Part shown: positions 41,251 to 53,606 of the stretch, piece by piece
Position numbering within the stretch: the first letter of the stretch is position 1
Layout of the letters: every line of letters begins with the position of its first letter
DNA from: Amphiura filiformis
Lineage: Eukaryota; Echinodermata; Ophiuroidea; Amphilepidida; Amphiuridae
Reading direction: 5' to 3'
Assembly (NCBI RefSeq): GCF_039555335.1
Contig: NC_092631.1
Span: 496,001-560,000 of the forward strand
DNA length: 64,000 nucleotides
Notes under the pieces: generated by a model
Seen by the model: only the letters and a program-made list of their open reading frames with translations
Told to the model about the DNA's origin: nothing
The model's database searches: none
Position numbers and translations under genes: made by a program

Positions 41251-41890
41251 TGGATGTGTGGTTAAATCACCGTAGCTATTTACTGCTGATATGATGTATA
41301 TTTTATTTGGACAATTGACAATTTCCCATGTAAAATTTCACCTGCTTTGGACCAAAATGGACAAAATTCACCAAAGATATAATGTATTCTCCAAATGTCA
41401 TCTAACAATATAAAATGATGCATCTTGAAGATACTCCCAAAAATATAATAAAAATATTGCTGATGTAGGTAGGTATCTACTTCTGGTATGGGTGTTTGTA
41501 TGATGTGATATGGGTGCTTATGAATAGCTATCCTCTCTAAAAATGTTGTAATATGGCTTTAAATAAAACTAATATCATAAGGAGGACTATCCCCCCAGAA
41601 CGTCCTACCCGAACACACACATGAATAATACAGGCAGATTAAATGCATTTATTGGTGGAAAAGGCACAAAAGGTGGGTGTTTATTTCACTTCAGCATTAA
41701 CTTAGTACAATATAATACAAAATATAATGGTGTTTGAAGTAAGATAGTATACTTCTTGTATCACATATACTACACAACTCCCACCCCTAAAGCTTATTTT
41801 GCCATGTTAATAAAAGTTGTTAACCGTTTTGGTCATTTTGCTTTAATATGCACTTTTATAGGATTTCATTGCCAGGTCAGATAATACCAA
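41251..41890. other. Array edge and unassigned DNA
   Basis: Decaying 34-bp units fade out by about 41530. The remainder has no recognised feature. Confidence 0.5.
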
Positions 41891-41904
41891 ACAATAGAGG
41901 AAAC

Positions 41905-42232
41905 TTTTAAGTTAACTGAAGTTAACTTAAGTTAACTTAAGTTAACTAAGTTAACTTAAGTTAACTTAACTTACGTTAACGTAAGTTAACTAAGTTAACT
42001 TAAGTAAGTTAACTAAGTTAACTTAAGTTAACTTAACTTAAGTTAAAAGTTAACTTAAGTTAACTTAAGTTAACTTAAGTTAACTTAAGTTTAAGTTAAC
42101 TTAAGTTAACTTAAGTTAACTTTTAAGTTAACTTTTAAGTTAACTTTTAAGTTAACTTTTAAGTTAACTTTTAAGTTAACTTTTAAGTTAACTTTTAAGT
42201 TAACTTTTAAGTTTAACTTAAAAGTTCTCATT
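41905..42232. repeat. Palindromic AAGTTAACTT satellite
   Basis: More than 25 units of AAGTTAACTT and its variant TTTTAAGTTAAC repeat for 330 bases. The unit is its own reverse complement, so the whole tract can form hairpins. Its right half is a regular 12-base repeat. Confidence 0.93.
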
Positions 42233-43211
42233 TGCATGAAGTTATTTTCTGAAATTTCTTGAAATCAAGATGTTTTATTTCCAGTTTTTGACATATGAAG
42301 TTCACAATAGGACCATGACAAGAACATTGTATGTACCACACAGAACTTTTTATTCTTATAACAAGGACTACAAGACATATCAGTAATATAAAGAATTCTT
42401 CACTGCTACCTTTTCTAGCAAAACTGTCTAAACTTATTGATATTAAAATAAACAATATGTGAAGTGATCAAGCACAAATCAGTCTGAAGTCGGGTATATT
42501 CAATTCTCAGTTTTTTTTAAATGATTGTATAAAGTATTTGCAAAGCTACATTTTGCAGCAAACTCCATTAAAATTGAACATATAGTTCCAGTTGAAGTGT
42601 TTCCAAAACAATATGCAACAAAAGATATTATTGTGTTTATTTGGCTATATCTGAAAATCAATATATCCAACTTCTGACTGATTTTGCTTGATCACATATC
42701 AGATCACATATACAGGGTGTCCGATAAATAGCAGGTTCCAATGAATGTGGTGATATTTTAAAATGTATTTTCAACCCTTATTTGGTGTTTACATATGATA
42801 AAACAGTTTCAAAGATATGACCTTGAATGTAAAAGTGGTTGCAGGACCAATTTTGCAAGTTGTTTTTTTTAAAGTGATATATGCTTTGTGTAGGACATTT
42901 TTTGAGAATTTTTTGAATGACCCTCGTATATGTGACATGATCTGGTCCATGGGGGCCAAAGGTGGCAAATTTGAAACTGAGATAAAGGTAAAAATATGGA
43001 GTAAAAAAACAATAAAATACTTAAGAAAATAGAAACAAAAATACCAGATCGTGTAAACATTATGTACATGAACATGATAATAAGAATATAAGAAATATAT
43101 ATTATACAAATTGAAGGACTTAAACATGATACGAAACAAAATGCAACAATGTTTATCTCAAATTATTATACAAAACTTACAGACCAATTGCATTTTTAAA
43201 TTAGCCCAAAC
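42233..43211. other. No gene seen
   Basis: A possible mariner-type end (TATACAGGGTGTCCGATAA) lies at about 42712 but a partner end was not found. The short frames on both strands have no family motif. Confidence 0.4.
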
Positions 43212-43990
43212 TCATTGAATTAAAATTGATACGGAGATTGAGAGGAAGCTTGTTCCAAGCAACTGATATGAAGATCTATAAAGAAAAGTTTTCTTTCCAG
43301 AAGAGGTTTTTCCATATTGGAACAACCAAACTGTTTTGAGCTTGGCCCCTTGTGCATTTGGAATGTGTAGAATGAGTGGAAATAAAATTTGAAGAAAGAT
43401 ACTCAGGAGCAATGTTTGCGAGAGGTCGTTCATCATATTGTCTTGAAGTTATGATGTCTGCAGAGAGCAAAACATGGGCCATCTTATTATGCAAAATCTG
43501 GAGCTCATTATTGTGATAGGCATTGAAATTGGACCAAACAGAACTGCAGTAGTCAAAATGAGGAATGGCAAGGGCTTGTGAAAGCATTTTAACAGTTTTC
43601 CATGGAAGGTATTGCTTTATGAATAACTCCTATGTGCTTAGATAAACAATTTATATTGTTCATTCCATAATAGATGTGAATCAATTTTATTTTATTTATT
43701 TCAGACATATTTAAAGAGGGTAGCCAAGATCAGTGGACCAGCACTGCTTTACACAAGGGCCCTCTGGTAACTCCTAAATATCTATACCTTTCAACTCTTT
43801 CAATTTTTTCATTTCCATAGACAAGAGATTGTTAAACTTATGAAGAGTTTTCCTTGTTCCAAAAACATCAGTTTAGGTTTCTTTACATTTAGAGTTAAAT
43901 TGTTTGCCTGGAACCAATCAGTAATGTTATTCAGGCTAGTATTAAAATCATTTTGCAGAATATTAGGATCAGATGATATATTTAGTCTAA
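43212..43990 (-). mobile_element. Decayed LINE fragment (RT C-terminal region)
   Basis: On the - strand, an ALAIPHFDYCSSVWSNF-type segment and LLSADIITSRQ match the end of non-LTR RT proteins. Upstream pieces of the RT are frameshifted. It is truncated and inactive. Confidence 0.7.
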
Positions 43991-44313
43991 TTTATTTGGT
44001 ATATTATATTTAGTCTAATTAGGCAAACAGAGGATGTAAAGTTACGGGTACCTTATGTATTTTGGGTACTGTATTTTCCTCGGGTGCCTATATTGTAACA
44101 TTCATTTTGCACTTTCCATTTTATCAGATACTGCATGCACTGTTCTATTATGTGTTTGTGGTTGTAAGGCTTTTAAAATTGTGCAATTTGCTTATGTAAT
44201 TAATTCTTAACATAGAGGTTTGCATGTTCCTATTTTTGATACGCCTCCATGACCGTGGCAAAATTTACAAAAGATATAATACAATCTTATACAGTATGTA
44301 TGGCAGAACTTAT

Positions 44314-45173
44314 TTATTCTAAAACAAATATTTGTGTTCCTTGATGTGGACTTTGTTCTACTACAGCATAAAAGTGGGTGCCCATGGATACAGCAAGTGC
44401 CCCAGCTGATGTGACTGACAACTGTCCGTCCCACACCTCACCCAAATTATCAATGACACTTCCAGTGTTGTGATACTCTGGTGTGCCATTTCCTTCCCAG
44501 GTGTATTTGTACACACACCCCTTCCCATTCCCCTTATGATAACATGCAACATATAACTGCCTTGCATCATTCCTATAGGATACAGCTTGAAATGCGCAAC
44601 CATCAGGTGGTTTTATGCTACACAGATTCTGACCGATATCACTCAACGGTTTGATAACCATCTCATAGCGATCCATTACCAGCAAGTAACCTGTACTGAT
44701 AGTGAGATCCCATGGATGGAAACCATTACTAAGGTCTAAAACCCTTTGCTGTGTAAACCCTGGCAATTGACAAACTACCAATGTATCCCTATCAATTAAA
44801 CCTATCACAGCTGTATTTTCATTAGCTACAATACACACTGGCCACATATTCCCATCATGAATCTGATATTTCTTTACATGGTTTGATGCTTCGTGGCATG
44901 GGAATTCATAGACGTAGGAACTTGTGTAGGCTATCACGAATATGCTGTTAGGCATAGACTCACTCACAGCTACATCCCATGGATACACATCACCCTTCAG
45001 ATCACCTCCTCTCCACTCATCAGATGTTAGGGTGTACAGTAGATGTGTGTCATTCCTGCTCACATGATACACTTTCACACTGCGTAGTCTAGTGATAATA
45101 GCCAGGCGGTCACTAGCCAAAAACTGCAGTTGTCCCTGAGAATATATCTCATGCTTCAACTTCCACTCCAACC
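44314..45173 (-). CDS. Kinase-propeller gene 2, exon 2: six-bladed propeller-like domain
   Basis: This is the C-terminal exon of gene 2. Its acceptor TTTCCAG is followed by the Gly-Leu-Glu-Trp codons, joined in phase 1 to the kinase exon, and the full protein is 560 aa. The blades are visible as repeated strands: SDRLAIITRL, PWDVAVSESM, PVCIVANENTAV, PWDLTISTGYLLV, QAVSYRNDA and LSVTSAGALAV, about 45-50 residues apart, giving six. The fold is NHL- or TolB-like by appearance, with no exact family named. The stop TAA overlaps an AATAAA, which may be the poly(A) signal. Confidence 0.82.
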
Positions 45174-47458
45174 CTGGAAAGGGAAATAATAGTCATTGAC
45201 AAACTACTTAATTCAATTTTGTTATTTCAACAAGGATTAAAATAAATATGCAAAAGTCTTCTTAACTATCAAATATGGAACAAGCAAGTACAGCGGGGGC
45301 ATACAACAAATTAGGCAGTTACTACTAATAAAAGGCCATCTTCCTCTGTAGGGGCTCACCACAATTCTGATGAACACAAATTTAACACGACAATATCAAA
45401 GTGCTTGACTCCAACTCGAGATGGCTTCAGAGGGGCATCAAGGAAGCGTATTACATAGTGGCCTTGGACCCCGACCTTAACCAAGACAAAGGAAGACATG
45501 TGCTATCTGGCGTCTACAAACCGATCATCAAGTCATGTGACCATGGGTTACCCTGTGGGTCACATGACTAGGTGTTTACCGCACTACCTCACTTTCTGAT
45601 GAAATGGATGTGGGATGAAATATCAAGTAAGTCAAATATTTGTTGAGAGAACTGTTTAAAATCTCTGTTTATCTACTAATCTGCTTGTTTGAGAGGTTTC
45701 AAGTACCCTATAATTTCTTGCTTGGAATATTACTGGTCCTGTGTCTCAACCTGGGGTACCTTTGTGTTACATATAGTAAAAAAATGAAATGTTTCAAACA
45801 TGTTACCTACACGTCTCATTTGAAGTGGTTCATCCTCCTGAGCATTTTGACACCTTTTTTTTTTTATGGAAATCGGTTAAAAAATGAGAGAGTGCGGGCA
45901 AAAATAATCACAAAGTAGCTGGGATTTAACCCCACCTCTTTTTTCCACATTTACAATCATTCTGAGCAAGTATTAGTCTTTTAAATGACCTTCTGTATTA
46001 ACTTGGTTTAGATGTCTGGGAGTTCATTAAAAATTTTTCTACTAGATTCAAATTTTTAATGGGGGTTTTAAGGCCAGAGTAATGGAAGACACATCCATCC
46101 ACGCCCGAATTTGAGATTTCTTGATATTTATCAACACTAAGATGTATTCTTTCACTTGAAACTGATAGAATACAACTTGCTAATATTTACTCGTATTTTT
46201 GCTTGATTTATTTTACTCGTTTCAACTCTAAACAGTCACATGGCTCAAGACAGCTTAGTAAATTGGCGGGAAATAATGAGTCAGAATGTGCGAATGCGAA
46301 ATATTGTGATTATGCGCGTGATTCGCGTGGCGTGACGCGGAGCAACTCTGCGCGTATGTCCAACACAGTCAAGGCGCATTCGGTATGTTGTTAACGCCAA
46401 CAAATGTGGTGTAAACAAAACAAAAATTTGCAGTCAAAATGCCACTTAGATTTTTTAATTATTTTGAATTTTGGCGCACTGAAAACAGACATAGATTCAT
46501 TGGTGCAAAAAGATGCATATTTAGACCATGCACCAGTTACAGCTTTTACAAGCGTGAAAGTCTTACCGTTTTAAAATATAAGGACGTTTTGTGCGTAATT
46601 TTGACATTTTTTTTACAAAAACATCAATTTCTCAGAGTTCATATTTGACAATATTGCACGATTTTTGTTACATGATAACTCGAAAAATATGCAAGCAATC
46701 GTTTAGAGTACATCAAAGTCTGGGGGAGGTTTTCTCATTTTTTCAAAATATTTATTTTAAACAAAAATATACACCATTACGTGCAATTTTTAGCTTAATA
46801 GAGTGACAAAATGACTTTTTTTTCACATGTTTTTTTCAATATTTCGAAAAAAGAGATGAATATCTAAAAAATAAAAAAACCTTCCCTAAGTTCATATCTC
46901 TTCTTCATGAAAAGCTAACTGAATTTTTTTTACTCCGAACGGATTTTTTTCTAAGTGGTCACAAAAAAATTGGGGTAAAAAAGTGAATTTTTGTGATTTT
47001 TTCAAAAACTAGAGATTTTTGAACCCATCTGACGTCACCATGAGACTCCTTGACTCATTTCCTTTCCAAAAATGTATAGTTTTATATACTTTGGACATAC
47101 AATTAAGAAATAATGATGCTCAAAAAGGGCCATGTTCTCTCCCATTACTCTGCCCTTTAATCAAATTTACGATATGAATCCCTCCCCCTAATCCTCAACC
47201 ACCCTTGGCACATAACATTTCATGCCAAACATCATAAGAAAATAATTATTTTAAAACAGGTTAAAAACATGAGTAATATAGAATAAATTAGCCTCAATTT
47301 AAGACCTAATTGAATCTTCTAAGTGAAGAAATACTCAAGAGACAGTGTTTTGAAATCCAAGCTGCACATCAAAATGTAACAATACCACCTTTTTGGGTAC
47401 CCCAGTATATGACACAGGATCTACTACATTGAATTAACTCTAAAAATAGATTACCCAC
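45174..47458 (-). other. Intron of kinase-propeller gene 2
   Basis: The intron is 2.3 kb, phase 1, and bounded by a GTGGGT donor and a TTTCCAG acceptor on the - strand. It contains the inverted-repeat element at 46069-47163. The corresponding intron of gene 1 is 1.2 kb, so the two introns differ by later insertions. Confidence 0.75.
46069..47163. mobile_element. About 1.1-kb element with TTAA...CAGAGTAATGG ends
   Basis: The left end TTAAGGCCAGAGTAATGG and the right end CCATTACTCTGCCCTTTAA are inverted repeats, imperfect at two positions. No coding capacity is evident. It lies inside the gene 2 intron, between kinase and propeller exons. Confidence 0.65.
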
Positions 47459-48281
47459 CATCAATCTCGTTAGGCTCATCAGCATCAGGAAGTCTAGGTC
47501 TGTATTCACGCCATACTCGCCTCACTATTTCACTGCTTTCTGGTCTCTTTGTGCGATCTTCAAGCCAGCATTGCTCCATTAGTTCTCTCAAGAATTGGGG
47601 ACAATCGTCAGGTATTGTTGGACGGAGTCTATTCGCTACTACTTGGTAGATGACCCTCACAGGTAGAAAGTCTTCGTATGGTTCTTCACATGATACCATT
47701 TCCCAAACAATGATTCCAAATGCATATATAGCAGCTTTTGGAGAAAGTACTTGTTCATCAAATATCTCTGGTGCCTGCCATTTCACACTTCCTCTGATGG
47801 CACTCCTTGTGGTCTTGCTACTGGTAAGGTCTCTTGCAATACCAAAATCACAAATCTTTATGACATCATCAGTCATTATGATACAATTGGTCGATTTCAA
47901 ATCGCAATGAGCCACATTGTTTTGATTGAGATAGTTAACTCCGCAAGCCAGTTGATAGATCCACGAATGAAGGAGGTTTTCTGGAAGTCTATCTTTATCT
48001 TTGAGATAATCATACAAGGACCCTTTAGCAGCATATTCAGTTACAATGGCTACATGTTCTCTCTCTATTACTGCATCATAATACCTGATAATATTCTTGT
48101 GATCAAGTTTCTTGAGGAACTCTATCTCACGTTTTTGTTTCTCTTTGATTTCTCCATCAATTTTAATCTTCTTGGCAGCAGCTTCAATAATACCAAATTC
48201 CTTTGACTTCCATGTGCATCTGTAAACGGTACCACTGGACCCGCTCCCTAGGCGTTCATGATAAGTCAAATTAGCGCCCAT
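47459..48281 (-). CDS. Kinase-propeller gene 2, exon 1: TKL protein kinase, catalytic residues intact
   Basis: The exon encodes a 274-residue kinase domain, closest by eye to MLK/ZAK. The glycine loop is GSGSSG (12-17), with Lys 37, alpha-C Glu 52, catalytic loop HCDLKSTN (125-132), DFG at 145-147 and APE at 170-172. The HRD Arg is Cys but the Asp and Asn are present, so activity is plausible. Residue 185 of the alpha-F helix region (AIYAFG) is Ala where Asp is usual. The start has a strong context (GCCATGG), 17 nt after a TTTCAG acceptor, so a leader exon lies upstream. It is a paralogue of gene 1 over its whole length. Confidence 0.88.
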
Positions 48282-50513
48282 GGCTTCAAGGTATGATCTG
48301 AAACAAAGGTTATGGTTGTTGATTAAACCCATATTATAACATATCTGTAAGAATAGATTAGTATTTATTTTCCATAAAATGTTAGCTTTTACTGTCAGAT
48401 ATGTGCCCTCTTAATTTTGAGCCGAACAAGTGAGGTAAAGCATAGAAAATTGGAATTTACTACTATAGCTAAAATAATAGTTTCTTGATCATGAGAACTT
48501 AATAGGCACGCAATGACAATTGCATCGGCGTACAATGCCTACCACACACGCTTAGGGTAGCACTGCATTTCCTGTGTGTGCACAATCAATTGCGCTATCG
48601 CACACCGACATCGCCCGGTTAATATTAAATTACACTATACAGCAAGAGACACTGAAATGAATACACAGGATCGATACATGTGGATGTGCTATGCACGATT
48701 GATATTCAGACGATAAATCTTTGGATACCGGGGTTGAAAATGCTGAATATCTCCCGTAAATGATTTCGTATAAAGAAACCAGATGTGGTTCCTTGCACTT
48801 GAATATATATTTTGAACAGATATGATAGTCGTTAGCTTGCGTCTTGAAAAAGAACCGTGCGTCTTGAGTCAAAACCTGACAATAATTTTGATTTATATGT
48901 GCCGAATTATATAGCGCAGTGTATAGGCCAATCGTGAAGGTAGACTAAAAGCATATGACCTATGGTGTACCATGCTCAACTGACACACAGCGAGGTCAGT
49001 AACCGAGCTAATCGGGGCTATTGTCAGTAGCCTTAGTCAGATGTCCTTCGGCCCATTAATGCGACTCAAAACTATTAAACAGGTCGATACAAAATGGCTA
49101 TGCGTGGCGGTGGATTCAACCTACCATGGCGATTTCTGCCATGAAGATATCGGGGCGATGACACTGTGTATCGTGTCATTCCACTAAACTTGCGACATTA
49201 CGCAGTGCAGGCAGTACATTCATACTCTCATGATCGAGAAATTATTATTTTAGCTATAGCGCCAATGCATGTTACTCCCGCAGTTGTAATACGGTGTGTA
49301 TGTATGTGTATTCCGCATGCCGTGTAAATACTGTGCATACGTGTTCAACTAATATTTCCATCATAATAATAAAACAACGGTTCCTGCGTTTTATTCAAAA
49401 TCTCAGATTTTGACAAAACTACAGCACCTAAAGTCTTGATTTTTGCAGAGTATCTTTATTGACTAAAGTACATTACAATTGTGTAAAAACCAGAATTTAA
49501 CATTTTTTTGAGGGCGTTCTCCTCAGCAAATGTTATGGCTTTAATGGGAGAAATAATCCTTCTGTGTATATGTATATGGGCAGGGGTGTTAATGTAGGGG
49601 TGTGTTTGTTTACTGTGCCAAATGAGGACACACACCTGACTCTTAACGAGGACACACTTGCAATGGGGGATGCATCCTCACTCTTTTATAGCTGCAGTGG
49701 ATTAATTGCTGATAGCCTAAATATGTATTTTATGCTTTATGTGTACCCCAAAAACAACTATATAAAAAGTCCATGTTTCGCTGCAGTTTGACCAGATGTT
49801 ATGGTCGGATAGTAAAAAGTCCTTGGTGTAAGAGTTTTTACCTAACATCCACATTTGATAGCAGGAACGTGTAGGGGTGGATGTGTGTGTGGATGTATGT
49901 GAAAGTTTTGGTTAAGGTTTTGCTACCACCTCCAATGCATAAGGCCTCTCTACAAAATAACTTTGACACAAGTGCCCATGAGTAAAGTTGGTTATTATGT
50001 CAGCTATGTTGTCAAAGATCACAGGTGAAAGGTCATTTGAGGTAATTTTCTAAAATTGTTCCAACTGCTTCTTTTGTTGATGCAGCTGCATCTAGGGGTC
50101 ATGTAATGTCTTTGTGCACATATTTTGAGGGTTCTTCATGCATTTTATTTGGTTAAACATACATGTATTGTTTAAGAAAGTTACATAAAACAGTACACAC
50201 AAGTATAACAGCCAAAATAGAGTTAGAAAATAGACAGCACCTGTGATCCACCGATCTCCTTGTCTTGAGATAATTATGTTTCTTCTAATGATAAATAAAA
50301 TCATTCAGGTATTTAGCAAAATGTTCTGTAATTTTCCTTATTATAATTCCTATAAATCAGAAGAAAAATGGATATTCAAACTTTTCTTATCCATTTTTCA
50401 TTTACACAAAATAAGGGAGAAAATAGAAATTGTACTGTGGATGAACAAACTCTTCACTCACAAGCACTCATCCAATCAATGATAAAATCAATAGCGGCAC
50501 AGAATGTTATAGC
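48282..50513. other. Upstream region of gene 2; promoter not located
   Basis: A leader exon is implied by the acceptor just upstream of the kinase start, but neither it nor a TATA box could be placed. The remaining sequence has no recognised gene. Confidence 0.4.
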
Positions 50514-50514
50514 C

Positions 50515-50640
50515 GATTCAACCCATCATGGGATGTTTTTCAGGCTGCCAGTCATTCAGTCAATCATCTGTACCTCGTCTTTAGCATGATCGCCCGGTAG
50601 CCTGAATTTGTTTGGAAAACATTCAATGATGGGTTGAATC
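50515..50640. repeat. Inverted repeat around GATTCAACCCATCATG
   Basis: GATTCAACCCATCATGGGAT faces ATGATGGGTTGAATC with a matching TTTTTCAGGCT/AGCCTGAA pair inside. This is probably a small foldback element. Confidence 0.6.
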
Positions 50641-50645
50641 TGCTA

Positions 50646-50859
50646 TAGAGGCCTTGCATGTGACGTATCATCCCGTAAATATGGCGGACTACTCAAATGC
50701 ATTCAACAAAAGCGTGATTGCAATCTACGGTGACAGTTCGTCTCACACACATAACCCTGCACTACTAGGTTGATGACAACATTTGATTGAATGGACTGTA
50801 CTCCGCCATAACTACGGTGAAGGACACCGGTTCAAATCCTTTGTTTGGAGCCAATCAAT
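50646..50859 (-). repeat. Interspersed repeat shared with the 3.2-kb element
   Basis: TAGAGGCCTTGCATGTGACG through TTTGTTTGGAGCCAATCAAT matches 21235-21411 in reverse orientation over about 180 bases. The two copies share blocks such as CCGTAAATATGGCGGACTAC. Confidence 0.7.
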
Positions 50860-50868
50860 ATTTTCATT

Positions 50869-51872
50869 TAGCTGTCTGTGTTAAGTGGAATTAATGGCTC
50901 AAGAAATTCACAAGATTTGAATGTTAACTTTCTTGCTCATTGATAATGTTTTTCATATCAGCTAATTTAAATTAAAGCCATTGTCAGAATGTAATTAACT
51001 CTTAGATTATGATTTGTATGAATCCATACTTCTAAAACCTGTGCTCAGCTTTTGATTCTTTCAGAAAAGTGTTGAATCATAAAATATAATCTACAGTTTA
51101 TTGAATAGACTCATGTTATAGCAATGCTACATTGTACATTAGGCATAACTGCCCTAGTCTGTATAGAACTTACCCTTGATCAACGAAGCGTGCAAGTCAA
51201 GGTCAGCCACTAAATGCACAGTCATGGATGTATATGGGTTTTATACACTGTAAGTTACAGTAGTTCAACCACATGGAATCACAAATTTCCGGAAAAATAT
51301 GCTAAATAAGCTCCTATAATTCCACAAAATAGTCACATAGGTGAAGGCGCAAGTACTCACAAAAGCAAATAATAATCATAGAAGTTAAAACAAAGTCAAT
51401 GTCACATGAAATATATTGCATGAAGTTGAGACAGAACACTATTTCACAGTTCCATGGTTCCAAGATAAAATATGTGCAAAATGCCTCTTCTGTCACACAC
51501 ATGCATTGTCATTTACCAGTGCCTATGTGTTCTTTATAGATTTGAGGTCAAATATCATTAAAGGTTGGCTTCCAGTCTGAGATGAAACAGCAGAATAATG
51601 CCAATTGGACACATGTAATGACATAAGTGTCTATGGGGTGTTCACAGATTTGGGGTCAAAGGGTGTCATTTCTGGGCTGAGATAAAATTCCTTCAAAACG
51701 TTTATGAAAATTGATAAAAAAAAGTTTTTGTTATGTTGTCTGAAAAAATCATGCTTTTTATGATACTCTCTAAAACTGATAATTTTTATGTAAATCTGTC
51801 ATCACAGTTGGATTTGTCTAGATTCTTTAGACCAACCCAACATTTAGCAGTAATGAGACCAAAATATGCCAG
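50869..51872. other. No gene seen
   Basis: Short frames carry no family motif. Confidence 0.4.
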
Positions 51873-51877
51873 GGTTC

Positions 51878-52054
51878 CAGGGGCGGATCCAGGAATTTTC
51901 AATAGAGGGGGCGCCGAGCCACCGCTGCCACCGCAGCGGCTCGGTGCCCACACAAAGTCAGGCGCCGCTCTGAAAAAATACACAGAGTCAGGCGCCAATC
52001 TAAAAAAAATAGAGGGGGCGCGTGCCGGAGGCGCCCCCTCTAAATCCGCCCCTG
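51878..52054. mobile_element. 177-bp MITE with CAGGGGCGGAT ends, second copy
   Basis: The CAGGGGCGGAT...ATCCGCCCCTG ends are identical to those of the copy in helicase exon 7. The 5-bp duplication GGTTC (51873-51877 and 52055-52059) differs from that copy, so insertion was independent. Confidence 0.88.
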
Positions 52055-52364
52055 GGTTCATACCAACCTTAATGAAGTAGCAATTATAAAAACTTCTGAT
52101 ATAGATGCTGATGAAGTATAAAAAGGACAAATTTCACTGTCAACAATATTCACCTTATGCAATATTTGTCATTTGACATTGATCTTATATTGAAAAAATC
52201 CTTGTTCTAACATCATATGATGACTTAAAGGGCATGAGGCAAATGTCACTCCATTCGTCATCATTAATATTAAGATACTTCTTGTATCTTTTCAGAGATG
52301 TTTGTGGCTCTTGTATTCTCAGAACCAAAATTAATATCATAGATACATCAAAATCTACTCATCT

Positions 52365-53606
52365 ATTACTGATATGGGTGTTGTAGTAGCTATGGGTGTT
52401 GATGAATAAGCTGTGCACTGCTGATATGAGTGTCGATGAGTGAAGTAGCTATCTACTGCAAATATGGGTGCTGATGAAGTAGATATCTGCTGCGAGTGTT
52501 GATGAAGTATACTGCTGATATAGCTATTGATGAAGTAGCTATCTACTGCTGATATGCGTGTTGATGAAGTAGCTGTCTACTGCTGATATGGATGTTGATG
52601 AAGTAGCTATCTACTGCTGATATGGGTGTTGATGAAGTAGCTATCTACTGCTGATATGGGTGTTGAAGTAGCAATCTACTGCTGATATGGGTGTTGATGA
52701 AGTAGCTATCTACTCCTGATATGGGTGTTGATGAAGTAGCTATCTACTGCTGATATGGGTGTTGATGAAGTAGCTATGCACTACTGATATGAGTGTTAAT
52801 GCAGTAGCTGTCTACTGCTGATATAGGTGTTGATGAAGTAGCTATCTACTGCTGATATGGATGTTGATGAAGTAGCTATGCACTGATATGAGTGTTAATG
52901 CAGTAGCTGTCTACTGCTGATATAGGTATTGATGAAGTAGCTATCCACCTTTGATATGGGTGTTGATGAAGTAGCTATCCACCCTTGATATGGGTGTTGA
53001 TGAAGTAGCTATCTACTGCTGATATGGTTATTGATGAAGTAGCTATATACTGCTGATATGAGTGTTGATGAAGTAGCCATCTACTGCTGATGTGGGTGCT
53101 AATGGAAGAAGCTGTCTACTGCTGTTATGAGTGTTGATAAAGTAGCTATCTACTGCAGATATGGGTGTTGATGAAGTAACTAATGTACTACTAATATGGG
53201 TTTTGATGAAGTAGATATTTACTGCTATAAGTTCTGATGAAGTTATTATCTACTGCTGATATGGGTGTTGATGAAGTAGCTATTCTGCTGATTTGGATGC
53301 CTATGAATTAGCTGTCTACTGCTGATACAATTATTGAAGAAGTATCCATCTACAGCTGATATGAGTTTTGATGAAGTAACTCTCTACTGCTGATATGGGT
53401 GTTGCTGGAGTAGCTATTCTGCTGATTTGGGTGTTGATAAAATAACTATTTATTGCTGGAGTAGCCATCTACTGCTGATATGGGTATTGATGAAGTAGCT
53501 ATCTACTGCTGATATGGGTATTGATGAAGTAGCTATCTACTGCTGATATGAGCTTTGATGATGTAGGTGATATCTACTGCTGATATGGGTGTGGATGAAG
53601 TAACTA
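52365..53606 (+). repeat. 34-bp minisatellite array, segment C
   Basis: About 35 units of the same 34-base family as segments A and B, more diverged, are split from segment D by a 1-kb element. Confidence 0.92.

Noticed and set aside
42712-42930. Possible mariner element starting TACAGGGTGTCC
   Set aside because: A matching inverted end was not found. The CCCTCGTATA at about 42922 is only a partial complement.
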